Assembly: GCA_029747015.1 (NCBI GenBank) | Contig: JAKOGI010000003.1 | Location: 2,567,001-2,631,000 of the forward strand | Direction: 5' to 3' | Source of the DNA: Carnegiea gigantea | Taxonomy: Eukaryota; Streptophyta; Magnoliopsida; Caryophyllales; Cactaceae | DNA length: 64,000 nucleotides | Shown here: positions 23,077 through 35,800 of the stretch, in pieces | Position numbering within the stretch: the stretch's first letter is position 1 | Layout: each line of letters begins with the position of its first letter | Translations under genes and position numbers: made by a program | The notes under the pieces: generated by a model | The model's database searches: none | Seen by the model: only the letters and a program-made list of their open reading frames with translations | What the model was told of the DNA's origin: nothing

Positions 23077-23717
23077 TGAGGCCCTGTTTTATTTCGCATT
23101 TTTTAGAATTTAGTTAAGAGCTTACATCTCCTTACATCTCCTCACATCTTCTTACATCTCCTTACATCTTCATATATCTTCTTACATCTCATAGATTTTC
23201 TATAACATTTATTTATTTTAGTTGCAGAAATATGTATATTTTTTTAATGATCCTACTAATATATAAAATTTATAAATATCTTATGAACACAACATTTATA
23301 TAAACATAAAAACATAATATAACGACGTAAATTATATTTGAGTTTCGATATGAGTTGTATTCAATTTTGTCAAAAAAGTTTTTTTTTTTGGGTTATACTT
23401 TGCTTATTCGATCAAACTAATGTTCATATAAAAAATCTTGGACGAAATTTTATTCACGAAATTTATGGGGATTAATATATTTTATTGTTGTGTAATTAAC
23501 TTAATTAATGGTTTATTTTTAATAAGTATATTATTTTAATATTATTATTTTTCATCCAAAACGTTCATTGTAAAACAAATTATACTATACAATTATTCAA
23601 CAATTCAACAACTCCTTACATCCATCCTTATATATAGCTCCTTACAGTTTCTTACATCTCCTTACATCTCCTTACATCTATCTATTTATCTAAAACGCGA
23701 AATAGAACAGGCCCTGA
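23077..23717. mobile_element. Harbinger-like MITE with TTACATCTCC repeats
   Basis: Inverted ends GGCCCTGTTTTATTTCGC (23080) and, in reverse, GGGCCTGTTCTATTTCGC (to 23714) agree at 16 of 18 positions. They are flanked by the trinucleotide TGA on both sides. Three-base duplications are usual for PIF/Harbinger, although TTA/TAA is preferred. Just inside both ends lie arrays of a 10-base unit, TTACATCTCC, in the same orientation rather than inverted. The middle is AT-rich with no ORF. Confidence 0.7.
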
Positions 23718-23906
23718 CTATTAATACCAATCTTAATCACACATACCAAAACACGGGATTGCCACTATTTTCAGTTATTCTCACTTGACATTTCCGTATA
23801 CCAAACCAAACAAGAAGGTGGGGATTCATTAACTAATTTTCAATCCCATCATGAATTTTCATCCCACACACGAAAGGCATCCTAAATGTGTTATCTTGTA
23901 CATTTT

Positions 23907-24339
23907 GGCCCTATTCGGCAAAATTAGCTGTTTAGGTAGCAAATAGCGATTTAGGTAACGGATATTTGTTTAGATAACAGATAGCGTTTTTAATTTAACT
24001 CTTAACGGACAGCTGTTTAGATGAGCGGTTTAAACTAATATGTTCAGTAAATTTAGTTGTTAGACTAGTGGTTAATGTAAATTGGCATAAAAAGATATAG
24101 ATAATTTCTAAAAATAAAATTTCTAAAAGATATTTTTTGGCAAAAAAAATATGAAACGCTACTTTTAAATGTTAAACGTTAATACTGTCAGCTTTTCAAA
24201 AACGCTACTTAAAACGCTAAATGCTACTTGAAATGCTAGTCAAAACGTTAGTTTACCGAACACTAAAAATTAACCAATTAGTGTATTGATTTGGTCAAAA
24301 CAGTAAATGCTACTCAAAAAACTGTTGCCAAACACGGTC
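23907..24339. mobile_element. Candidate MITE with AACGCTA repeats
   Basis: The left end GGCCCTATTCGGCAAAATTAG and the right end, in reverse GACCGTGTTTGGCAACAG, resemble each other. Internal AACGCTACTT-type words recur near the right side. No clear target duplication was found (TTT on both sides is uninformative). It ends 15 bases before the next element starts. Confidence 0.4.
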
Positions 24340-24346
24340 TTTGTCC

Positions 24347-25506
24347 GTTGTGGGTAGATCTAGCAAAAGCTGACCCAATCCGAAAATTAGATCCAATCCC
24401 ATCCGAAAATTTTGAACTTTGAACACGATTTTCTCGATCTGAATTTGAAAAAACCCACAAATTTTTGGATCAAACCCAACCGGAACCCGAATGCGTCTGC
24501 TAAACCCAAATATTATATTCTTATTTTTATTTTTCCTTAATTTTTTCCCCTTAACAATAATAATTTTTCATTATAACGAATCATTTAGGGAGTTGCTATA
24601 CAATTGCCATATACCTTCACAAATTAGACTATAATATCCTTCTTTCCCATATTCATTCCTAAACAACATCATATATGACATAACTTATAAATGAAATAAT
24701 TTTAGAAAATAAGCATGAAGTAACTATCTATTCATAAGAAAGTAATTTAAAATAAGTCAAGTATTAAAAATATACAAGTCATACAATTATATTCTTAGTA
24801 AAATGAATACACCTTATTGCATTTTAAATAATATTACTTTATAATAATTTAAAATTTTGATGTCATAATTAATAGACAATTGCAATATCTTGTGTCTATA
24901 AAATTCTTTCGTTTGATGTTCTTCTAATTGGCCTTGAATTTGATGTTAGTGTCAGGTAATGGATCAACTTGTGCTCGTACTAGAATCGACCCACTAATAA
25001 AGCATACCTGAATAGGTAATGGTATGTTAATTAATAAAATATCGAGAGATAATTAACGGGTCGAAGCACTCCAACCTATTAACACGCTTTAGATGGGCCA
25101 GCCTGGCGGCCTATGAATAACCCGACCCATTATTAATATTTTAATATACAAGTTAATCCATTAAAACGTGACTCATTGTCAATACGTATATGACGTTTGT
25201 ATATCATATTGAAAACTTTGAATATTTTTGATATTCTTTTAAAAAATTACAATTATAATACTTGTTCATTAAATACAAACAATTTTAATTCATAAATATA
25301 CCGAGATTTTGATTTTGACAAAAAAGAAATAATTCACTAAAAAGGCGCTCCAAACACGTTGGGTTGACCCGAAACCGATAAAATCAAAATATGTCTGCCG
25401 TATTTCACCCCAAATCGAAATACACTCATTTCGTATTTTACCCAAACCCGAATACACTCGACCCATATTTAACCTGCCTGTCCGAATTGACAAGTCTAGT
25501 TGTGGG
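24347..25506. mobile_element. hAT-like element with perfect 8-bp duplication
   Basis: The element runs 24355-25498 (1144 bp) between perfect copies of GTTGTGGG (24347-24354 and 25499-25506). Ends start TAGATCTAGC on the left and TAGACTTGTC in reverse on the right. Words such as GACCCAATCC and CCGAAACCG near the ends recall the GGGTTGG-type subterminal repeats of hAT MITEs. No transposase remains. The interior may contain another insertion, as it is longer than its neighbours. Confidence 0.75.
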
Positions 25507-25562
25507 CTATCTCACATTTGACGTGAGCTGAAAATAATCTATCTCCAGTTTGCTTAATGAAC

Positions 25563-26234
25563 AGCAAACCTAGACCTGATCAACAGGTCATGGCTCAACC
25601 CAACTATTTTGAGGGTCGGGGTCAACTTTTTTTGTCTCCAACCCACCCTGACCCTCAAATTAAGGGTACCCGACTATGTGAGATTCATATTCAGGTAGAG
25701 GTTTTGACCCACTGACCTAACCCGCTAACCCTCACTTTTTTAAAAAAATAAAATTTAAAATCAAAACAAGATACTGTGTTTTATTTGTTCAAAAATTTTT
25801 CGCTTTCTACTTTCTTGTCTCCTCTTACCCTCCCTCCATTCACCTCTCCAAAATCCCACTGACTCGTAATCTTCTAACACTTCCTTTTTAATATTTGGAG
25901 TAGTCATTTTAGTGAACTAATCATTTTAATCGCTAATTTACGCATTAAAATATTTGTAGTTGCGATACATTTACTTGGAACATTATATTATCATTAAGTC
26001 TTTTGTTTTATAGAATGTTTAATGTTGGACTTCATAATAAAAAGGAAAGTTAATGAAAAATATCATTTTCCATATGGAAAATGTTTCACGGTCGGATCCG
26101 ATAACCCAAAGATACCAACAGGATCAAGGTCAACAATATGTCAATCCACTGGAAGGTCGGGTAAGATTAGTGTCAAGAAAATTTTACCCACCGACTTCGA
26201 CCCAATCCACAATTTGATCAAGTCTAAGCAAATC
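25563..26234. mobile_element. hAT MITE
   Basis: The element spans 25571-26226 (656 bp). Left end TAGACCTGATCAACAGG and right end, in reverse TAGACTTGATCAAATTG, agree at most positions. Flanking octamers AGCAAACC and AGCAAATC differ at one base. A 102-codon open frame across the right end (26022-26330) reads through the terminus and is not a gene. Confidence 0.8.
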
Positions 26235-26818
26235 AAAGAGTTTGAATTTGAGGGAAATTCCGGCATTAGCTCGATTGATGAGTCTAGTTTAGTCCATAAA
26301 GATTCCAACAGCAAACTCCACCTACATTAATGCTTACGCCTCCGAGAAAATGAGATCCTTTACTAAACTAATATGCGTAAAATATTTGTTTTTCCCTCGC
26401 TCACATTTTAATATAGTAGGATCTCGAAACTTCAATTGATAAGATAAATCACCGTAGGGCGGGGTAAACATCAATGTAGGCAGTAACATAACGCCCACAA
26501 ACAGTAGAAAGCGAAAAATGACGGTGGATTTAAGGTGACAATCTTAAAGCAGAGAAAACATAGAACAGTGTAATTCAACCTCTCTGAGTCAAATTGTGCT
26601 GACAGGCAACATCCACTACAGCCTAATACATCAGAAATTTACAATTCTGTGACTAACTCAAAAGAAGGATTTCAACTGTCTACCTTTTCGGCCCTAACAT
26701 GTGATATGTGCCTAATCAAATGCAACAAACTGAAACTGAACAGTTCTTGCGGCAGCACTCTAGTTCTGGCCCAAAAAAATAGCCAGGGAACTTAGAATTT
26801 ACAAGCCATTTGGAGACC
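26235..26818 (-). other. 3' untranslated region and flank of NOT2 gene
   Basis: Sequence immediately downstream, on the minus strand, of the NOT2 stop codon. Polyadenylation probably lies here, but no site is distinctive. Confidence 0.4.
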
Positions 26819-29800
26819 CTACTGGGGATGCAGAGCTGGTCTTTTCTCAACAAATTCATAATGAATTACAAAATTCTCCTGCAGATAGCCATTAGAGGTT
26901 TAAGCTTTATTTTTTTATTAAAAAAAGGGGAAAGAAAGAAAGACCACGGCCATACCTTAATAGATGAATCCCATGTGTTAGGATCAAAAGCAAAATAAGA
27001 TGACCTCTCATATGTGTTAGTCTTAACAAGAGGTTCGACGTTGGGAACCCTCGTAAACCACAGCCGGAGGTCTTTGTGATAGAACCAACCTCTATTGTAA
27101 CTGCAAGAATGTGCCACATAACTACTGAGCCAAGTTGGATAGATACTATTAAGTTACAATGGAACCAAATTGCAATCGCTTTCTTCGTATCTCCTCTTCC
27201 ATGTTAGACTGAAAGGCTACACTTCAAGCCACTATGCCCCCCCCCCCCCCAAAACACCTTTCTCTTTGCCCAAATATTCAGAAATGCGGAAATCTAATAA
27301 AATTTCAAGCAGAGTTATGACATACCATGACCAGCTGATATATTCTGGTGAATGACAGGGAAAACAGTGGATAGAAAGTTTCACCGGGAGGGGGGGAGGG
27401 AGAGTCGAGAGGGAGATACGTAGCAGATGACGCATTATGGAGGAGTAAACAGAAAAGCATACAGTTCATTTGCTGCATATATCTGGGCTTCATCTCTTGG
27501 CATGCTGCAGTTGACAGAAAAGTTCAATTATATCCTATGCACATGGTGTTTGAATACAGGAAAGAAAACTGATGTGAAGATTTACCTGTAAAAGATGTAG
27601 AATAGTGTCGGCACCGAAAACCTTGCAAAATAACCTTGCTGCAGCTAGCCGGTCAAGCAATCAGAATGTGTGTAAGAAAAATGAATAATGTAAAATAGGT
27701 GAGGATTAAGCAGCTCACATGAAGAGCAGGAGGTTGTTTTGCATAATAACATTCAGGTATTGTAAACTCAGGTTCACCCTTAGCAGGCTCATCAGACCAG
27801 GGGGACGCAAAAGTTTTATGAAGATTTTCTGATGAATTCAAATTCAACCCCAATGTTGTCAGATCAATACCCAGAGCAAGGGATGTCAGGTCAGGATCGC
27901 TCATTCTTATCACACTCAGGAGGCCAAGCAATCCAAATGGATCAGAAGCAGGTTGTGAGGACTGCATTGACTTTATACCCTGATCTCGGAAATTCTGATT
28001 GAGAGATGGCATCTGCTGCAGACGAAACTGTGGCTGACTCTGTTGCTGTTGATACTGCTGCATAAATTGCTGCTCATATGAACCCATACCGGAAACTGCA
28101 CCTTGAGAATTCATGGACCTTAGGCTAATACCAGGCGGCATGCTGTTCTGTACAATACAATATTACAACTATATGATATCAGGTCTTGCATAAGGGAAAA
28201 TTTTTAATGCAAATTCTTCAGCCGCCCCCCCCCCCCCCCCCCGGCGGTCTTTTTCCCCTTGAAGATCAAATGGAACATGACTGCATTCTAAAACGTAGGT
28301 TCTTTTGCACAAACTTTGGGATGTACCCTTCACATTGAAACCCACTCCAAACTTCACAACATCTCCATTTAAATCCAAAAGTTAAAACCTGAAAACTGTA
28401 ATTAATCTTCTGCTGCTACATCAATACGGCTGGGGCATTCTACTTTCCCTTTTTTGGGGGGAGGGGTTGAAACACTGGAGATCTCTTTACAATCCACCAT
28501 TCCTCATCAACGCGACTCTGGACCATCAAACTTCAGGTCAAGGTTTCATATTTTTAAGCTTGGTCATTGCCAATGTTCAATCTCACCAATTACATTGATC
28601 GATAGTTCAGTTGACCAACTTAGCATTGTTTACATGCCTATTTTCTTAATTTATAGAATCTACTTTTTTGGGGGGCAGGGGGCCTAAATGTATATTTACT
28701 GATCAAAATTTTATTCACTGTGTTCAACGGACAATTCTTTTGATAGAACTAAATTTGCATCCGCTACCTTATTAATTTTATTTCCTTTTTATCTGTTTAT
28801 TTAAACTTTTTTTCTTTTTTGCCACCAGGGGGGGTTTAATGGGTTCCCACTTCCCACTTATTTACTTAGGCAAAGGGGTAGAACAAAGTTGGCAATATCA
28901 AACATAATCGGGTTCTTGTCATGGAGATGCTCATAATTGTTTTGATTTCCTGTTCAACTACAATTGCAGATTTACTACACACAAAAAAGTAGCAGAAAAT
29001 ACCCATGAAAGACGCTGTCAAAGCATACCAAAGAAATAGGTTACTGTAAAATGCAGGTATTCGGTATCAAACACAGAAGCTTCATACTAGATACCATCCT
29101 ACTCAGCTGCAATTACAGAACAGCTCTCTAAGTGATGAAATAGGAAAGGAAACACAGGTATCCACAAAAACTTCAGATTAGATCCATTGTCGCTTTTATA
29201 GACTATTACTAAATGAATATTATTTACGCATCTAAATGTGCAACCTCTCAATCAAGTGGAGAAAAACAAGAACCACTCACAGAGAGCGTATGTTGCTGCT
29301 GTTGCTGGGGGCGGTGCGATGAGTACATTCCCCCCAAGTTGAATCCAGGTGACCTCCCCATCTGCGGATCCAATCTTTGCATAAGAACCCACACAAGGCT
29401 AGACAAAGCACTTGTAAGGGCAAAAACTTATCCTATCAATTACAAGAAACTCACAGAGAAGTGTTGATGTTGCACCATTGGTACCCCATTATCGTGAATT
29501 GGTTCCTTTTGTTGGAAATCCATCCCATACTCAGCATTGCCACCTGCACATAAGATTCAAGAGTCATAAGCAGTGAACAAAATATCATTTTATTGCCAAA
29601 GAGGGGTTCACAGAATAAAATAATCATACTCCCTTGGGAGGGAAGGGGGGCTCAAGAAAATTGTAAAGCTTTGTGAATATGTCGCCATTTCTGGCAAACA
29701 GCTAGGTAAAATTTTACTGTAAATTTCTTTCTTGTCTTCATACTGTTCAGGAATAAGTATCTACGGCTATTTATGGTCAAATGGAAACCTCAAGCACCTA

Positions 29801-32800
29801 TAGGTCCTATACGGTTCAGAAACAAGTATTCTAAGGGTATTTCTCCCACTTTCTTCTGTCAGAACTTCCTTTTGCCCCATGTTTTTTACATTTTAGCTTT
29901 CTAAGAAGCTTGAGGACTCCAGCAAAGAACTGAAAAGCCCCTGGCTAAACTGCAGGAGAGGGGGTGGGCTAACCTTTGAAACCTGGCAAGGCAGGAAAAT
30001 CTTCATTTTGAATGCTGAATTCCTGGTTTTGTTGGACAATGGGACTAACTCCAAGCCCTTGTTTTCTCATGCCTGTCAATCTTCATTGTAAATCTCAAGC
30101 TACATCCAGAAATGCTGAAAGGAACCTTTACACATACTCTCACTTACTCATACAAATAAAGTATACCTGAGGGGAAAGAGAAAGGCTTTTACCTAATTGT
30201 CCTTGAGGACCCCCAGCAGAGTTAGGGCGACTGCCCAACTGAGGGAAGTCATTTAAAGTAAAAGGGGAACTATCCTTGGAGTTTTCATCACTCAACATCC
30301 CCATAGAGCTCAGACTATTTACTGCATGGACATGGCTCTGTGAGAGTGGGCCACCAGCAGAAGGGTACGAATTGCCAAACATGGTAAGTACCTGCGGAGA
30401 AGCTGAACCAAATACCGTCAGTCCAACATGGCACACAACTCAAATGATTGAGAATTCACATGCAAAGAATCGAAGAAAATGTACCATTAAGTATAAATAA
30501 GAAACAGATCTGCGAATCAGAGAAAAACATGAAGGGAAAGATAATAGAAAAGAACGTTGTATCATTTGGTCTCAATTTTTCAAGCCGATGCACACCAAAA
30601 GTGACAATATGGTTTACCCTGCAATCCAACCCCATGTGATGTTTAGGATGAAAGGGTTACAAGGCCACTGTTGGTCTGATCAGAGGTCTAAATTGAGCAG
30701 AAATCAGTCAACAGTTAACAATGCGGGAAATTTCCAGCAAAACCTACCAATCAAATTGATACTGTGGTAGCCACTAAAGACGCCTCTTGTGGACCAACAT
30801 AACACTAGGGTATTGAAAAGGGGTGACAATGGAAATGATGACGTATTTATAGGCTTCTAAAAGCCATAAGAAGAGGCATATGTATTTGGCAATTAGTATT
30901 ATGTGAAGAAAAAAGCATCTTTGGTCAGGTCAAACATCAGCCTCCCTCCTTTTCCTGCCCCGGGGGGGCTATTATTCAAAGTTTCTGGGCTTCAGGTTGG
31001 TACACAAAAGTTTGTCTTGTACCTATAATACGCTCACAATGGTCCCAGAAATTAAAAGGGGAATGACGAGTGCTTGAGACAATTTCTAGAATATAAGGGT
31101 TCCAAGCCCTAACAAGAAAAGGAATCCATTGTTTTCTGCATCGCTCTGGACAAGTTGCGATATGTTAACCACAGTTAAGCCCTCTAGATTACAGTATGTT
31201 TTAGACTTTTAGAGATTGCCGATCAACCTACTCCATGACTTTGCACAGTATGTGCCGCACGCAAATGGGTACATGGAAAATGAAGACAACAGTTTGTCGT
31301 TTGGGGTTATGAGATGATGCCAAAAGGTTCATATTTCTTCCCATAGGATTGTAAAGGCCCTAGGGATACACTAAAATTAAAAACGTTCTGGATGGAAACT
31401 TTCCAGGTGGAGCGGGCTTCAACTTTTAGGCTCCCAAAAACCAACAACTTTCAACGGTCACAAGATGATGAAGGGGGAGGAAATCATCTGGTGATTGTAA
31501 GGTCATAGAGGCTCTTCAAAATGTTGCTGCCTTTGCAAACTATGAATAATGTTTCCAACAATTTCAGCAGTAGTGTATGGTAAAGGGGCCCTGAAAATGA
31601 CAGCTAGTATCAGCAAGCTCAGACTACAGGGCACCTACTAAAAATAGGGTATGCAAACTTAATGGGCGTCATAGAAACATTCCAAGTAGTTTTGGGGATA
31701 GAACATTTCAGGGCCCATAAGGCAGTTGACCAAAAGTTTTTGGGATTCCGACATCGTTCTAAAAGAGTTATCAAGTGGAGACTATATATATGGTGACAAT
31801 AGGCCCTCAAGATATTAAAATGTATGCAAGCATTGTTTTAGAAAGTTCCACAGGCATTGTGGTTGTGCAATCACATGTTGAAGATAAATAATGTTGCCCA
31901 CTTGGAGGTTATGGGATGACACCCAAAAAGATGTTAGATAGGGCAATGGAGTCATGGTGGGTCCCTCCTAGCCACCAAGGAAGCTCATCAACCTCCTAAC
32001 CCACCTTCCAAAGCTGAGTAATTGAAGCCTAAAATAAGCTGAAGTCAAGTCATGCATGAGCTATCCATGTTCCCGCATGAGCGATCCACGAAAAATTCCT
32101 GGCAGTTTATCAATTACCATAAACACTTTGGAGCTAAGAAGGATAACTCGTGTTTCAATTGCATGGAAACCATAATTTCAAGGCTACTTATCCTTCAAAG
32201 AGGTTACCATTTCAGGTTTTGAGATTACAATGGGCCATGAAAATGTTCTGAGGTGTCATACAGACATCAGAAATATTTTCCAGTTAATTGCAAATACGGG
32301 CTCGAGATGCTTAAAATTGAGGAAAACTACCAACCTTTTTTGCATCAGCTTTCTAGACTGCTTAAAAAGTTACTTTTCGACAAACTGTTCACTGGAGCAT
32401 AGTTGGCCAAAGCAAACTGCCTCACTAAATTGTCCTATGCTTCCTGTTTCTTTTCAATGGGTAAATTATACACGCACACAGCCTAGGGAGAATCAAACGT
32501 TGGTCTCCCTCATGGAAACCAAAAACCCTACCACAAGGTTACTCCCCACGGATGTCCTATGCTTCTTTTAAGTGGAATAGCAAAAAAATAAATGGCTTTT
32601 AATCTATAGTCCATAAGAGCGAAAGCGCTCAATGAGTCCAAGGTAAGGCTAGTGGGTGGGACTCTTGAGGCATGCATATAGATTTAGTTTCATTGCACAT
32701 TTTCTAACAACTCAAAAAATCAGGCCCACCTCTGGCAAGATCTACTTAAGAAGGAGGTGCTTCTAAGAGTTATAAAATGGCACACAACAGAGCTGCCACA

Positions 32801-35800
32801 ACACAAGCACAAGGTCATTATTGCCCCCAAAATGATTACGAGTTGTTTTACAAATCCCAAAAAACTTCAGGGGTCAGCGTCCACGGCCCTAAAAAAAGAT
32901 GCTATTAATCAAAGTTCTCAAAGGAATAAAGCACAGAGAGTTGTCATGTGATCACTATAAATACATGATGGTCCTATAAGGAGTTTAGGGATACAACAAT
33001 TTCACACTTACTAGTTTTTCTGCTTTTGATTTGATGAATGATCAAAAAGTTTGTACTAAAAAGACATCAAGGGGATGTTACCCATGTGCAAAAGGAGGCA
33101 ATCACAAAATTACCTCATGCCCTCAAGCACTCTACAATAATCATATCGATAAAATCCAAAAAAGCCAACTTTGTACCACTGTAGATAACTTGACTCCAAA
33201 TATACAAAGTTCTCAAGAAACAAAGTTTGAAATCTTGAATAAATATTGAATAGTCCCATCCTTGCCTTCAAACATCCGGTAATTCCTCTCCTTCCAAGTG
33301 ATCCACCAAATAGCCAATGGAGTCAAGTTTCAAACTCGTAAGAGCCGACTCTCCTATGAACCTTCTTCTCAAGGCCACCAAAAACACGTCTTAATAGTTC
33401 AAGGTTGCACCCAACCAACCCTCATCAATGATAACGACAAATGCCACAATTAGGAGACCCACCAACGGTGGACAAAAAGTTAAGACATTAAACACCTGTT
33501 AGCCAACTTACAATTTCTCCTTTTAAGCATATCCTTTGTTAGAATCTTTCCTTTGGTGATCGCCAAGCAACGAACTAAGCTTTGGTGGGAGCTTTAGACT
33601 TCTAAATTGCCCCAGATAGAAAAATCAAGATGATTCAACCCTTTAAACACCTCTTTTCGGTAACTTTTGAAAGAAAAATTACCCACTTGGGTCATTGGGC
33701 CAAAGAATCTCATCTTCGCTGTCAAAAGCAACCTTTGTACGAGCAAGCACACCCAAAAATGTCAGCACAAACTCTTTTTCCCAATCAATCGGGCTTTTCA
33801 ACAAAATCATGTTCACAGGGTTTTGATCACCATTTCAAGAGACCCTTTCAATCCTAAAAAGACGCTGATCACTGCACTAAACATCATGCCGAAATAAAAC
33901 CTTCAGCCCATTTTTCCCCTCCACTCATAATAGATTTCCAATAGCCAATCCCATGAGCAAAAGAACTCTTCTCAATCCACCAACCAAAACTGTCTGCCCT
34001 CTATTTTATTTCAATCACATTTCTCTACATAGCATCCTCTTCCTCGGCAAATCATCCATAGCTACTTGGCCTTAAAAGCTTCATCCATTTTGCGGAGCTG
34101 GAGATGTCCAATACCAAGGTCACCCTCCTATTTAGGATGGCAAACCTCATCCCAATTCATCCAATGTAAATATCGTTAGAGTTTTTGCTAGACCAAAGGA
34201 AGGCTCTCATGATTTTCTCTACTGGGGTCGCAATGCTAGCTAGAGTGATAAATAAAGACATGAAATCAATAGGGAAACTATACAAAGTGCTTTGCAATAA
34301 AATTAATTTACCCCCTCGAGAATGCAGCTGGCTAGTCTCTTGTGGAACCTTTCCACAATAATTTCACACTTATGATTTATCAGACCCAAAATTCAAGTTA
34401 ACCCAAAGTTCCACACTGGAAAGGACTTTGCTTCTTGAAACGATGTCAAGGTGCACCCTAAAGCCATGATAAATAGTTGAGATTCTGAGTAATATAAGAT
34501 TTTTTTCTGCAAAATTCTTTTATGCTATCTCGAAAGTAGCCTCTCTATGTTACTTAGATAAATGACCATTTTGTTGTGTAGGTATGGATATGGATTTGAT
34601 TTTATTACGCTTAGAACCTTTTGTCTAGGGTATTTCAAGAAAGTGACTGAAATATTCACATAATTCACAAGTTTCAAAGGATTTGGTACCATGTTGCAAA
34701 TGATGTCCAATAGTGCCTTTGGGATAATGGTCACCATCAACATGCTCAGGTTATGCTTGGGAACATCCCAAGAGTTTTGGGGTCCTGTAGTGTCCAGGCC
34801 ATTTGATAACCTAAACAATCTACAATCTACATATTCCTCAGGTTTTAGACTGATGCTTGAAAAGGTATTAGGCAACAATTTTCAGTCCTCCCGGACAATC
34901 AATATGTGCAAAGTTGTTCGCTATGGTATTGGGGGATAGAGCATGAAAAGCTACTCTATGGTGATCAAAATGGCATGACAAGCCCCAAAACATTCAAGCA
35001 TAAGTTTATAGACAAAAGCATAGTTTTTTGGGGATGTACACCACATGACCGCCAAAACCCTAAAAATTGAAGCAAGCCAGCCACAATTTAAGGCAGCTAA
35101 GGATAATGCCTTAAAGTTCGCACCTGCTGACTACAGTTCATGACAGACCTGACACCTTGATCATCGAACAAGATTGAAAAGCAAAGCGAATTTGGGGAGC
35201 CATAGATGTAGAGAACTTTCTATTGACACCAATTGACTCAGGCAACCCTGAGAAGGCAAAAACATCTATTCTTTCTTTTTATGGAACCTAGAATTAGTGG
35301 TCATTCTCCAATGCAGTCCAACAAATAGGGAACTCAAGGTGAAACCATGACACCCATTTTTCTTCAGTATATGGCATTCACTTGCAGGTTTCAGAAATAT
35401 CAATATATTGGCATTATGGCATCCATAGCTCCCTAGATCTTAGTTTTAAAAAACCTGCCTGAGGCACGCTTAGGCGCGCCTTAGCGTGAGGCTACTGGGT
35501 CAGCGCCTCGGAGGGGATGAGGTGCGCCTCGGAGGGGATGCAAGGCTATATTTCCCCCCTTTTTTTCCTTTTTTGTAGCCTTGCCTTTACCTTTTTTCTT
35601 ATTTTCCTTCCTTAGGAGCTACAAGGTGAGCTAAACTTGTACCGTAAGTACGTGCATTGGGGAACTACGATGATAAGATAACATATCTTAAGGTTATTTA
35701 CAGTATTAGTAGTCATATTGATATCTAATCATATTTTTAATCATTTATTTGACTTGTTTCTACAAAATATGCTTTGTAAAATATGAAATACTTTTAAAAA

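Noticed and set aside
26022..26330. 102-codon plus-strand frame
   Set aside because: It crosses the right end of the hAT MITE at 26226 and consists of subterminal repeat words plus flank.
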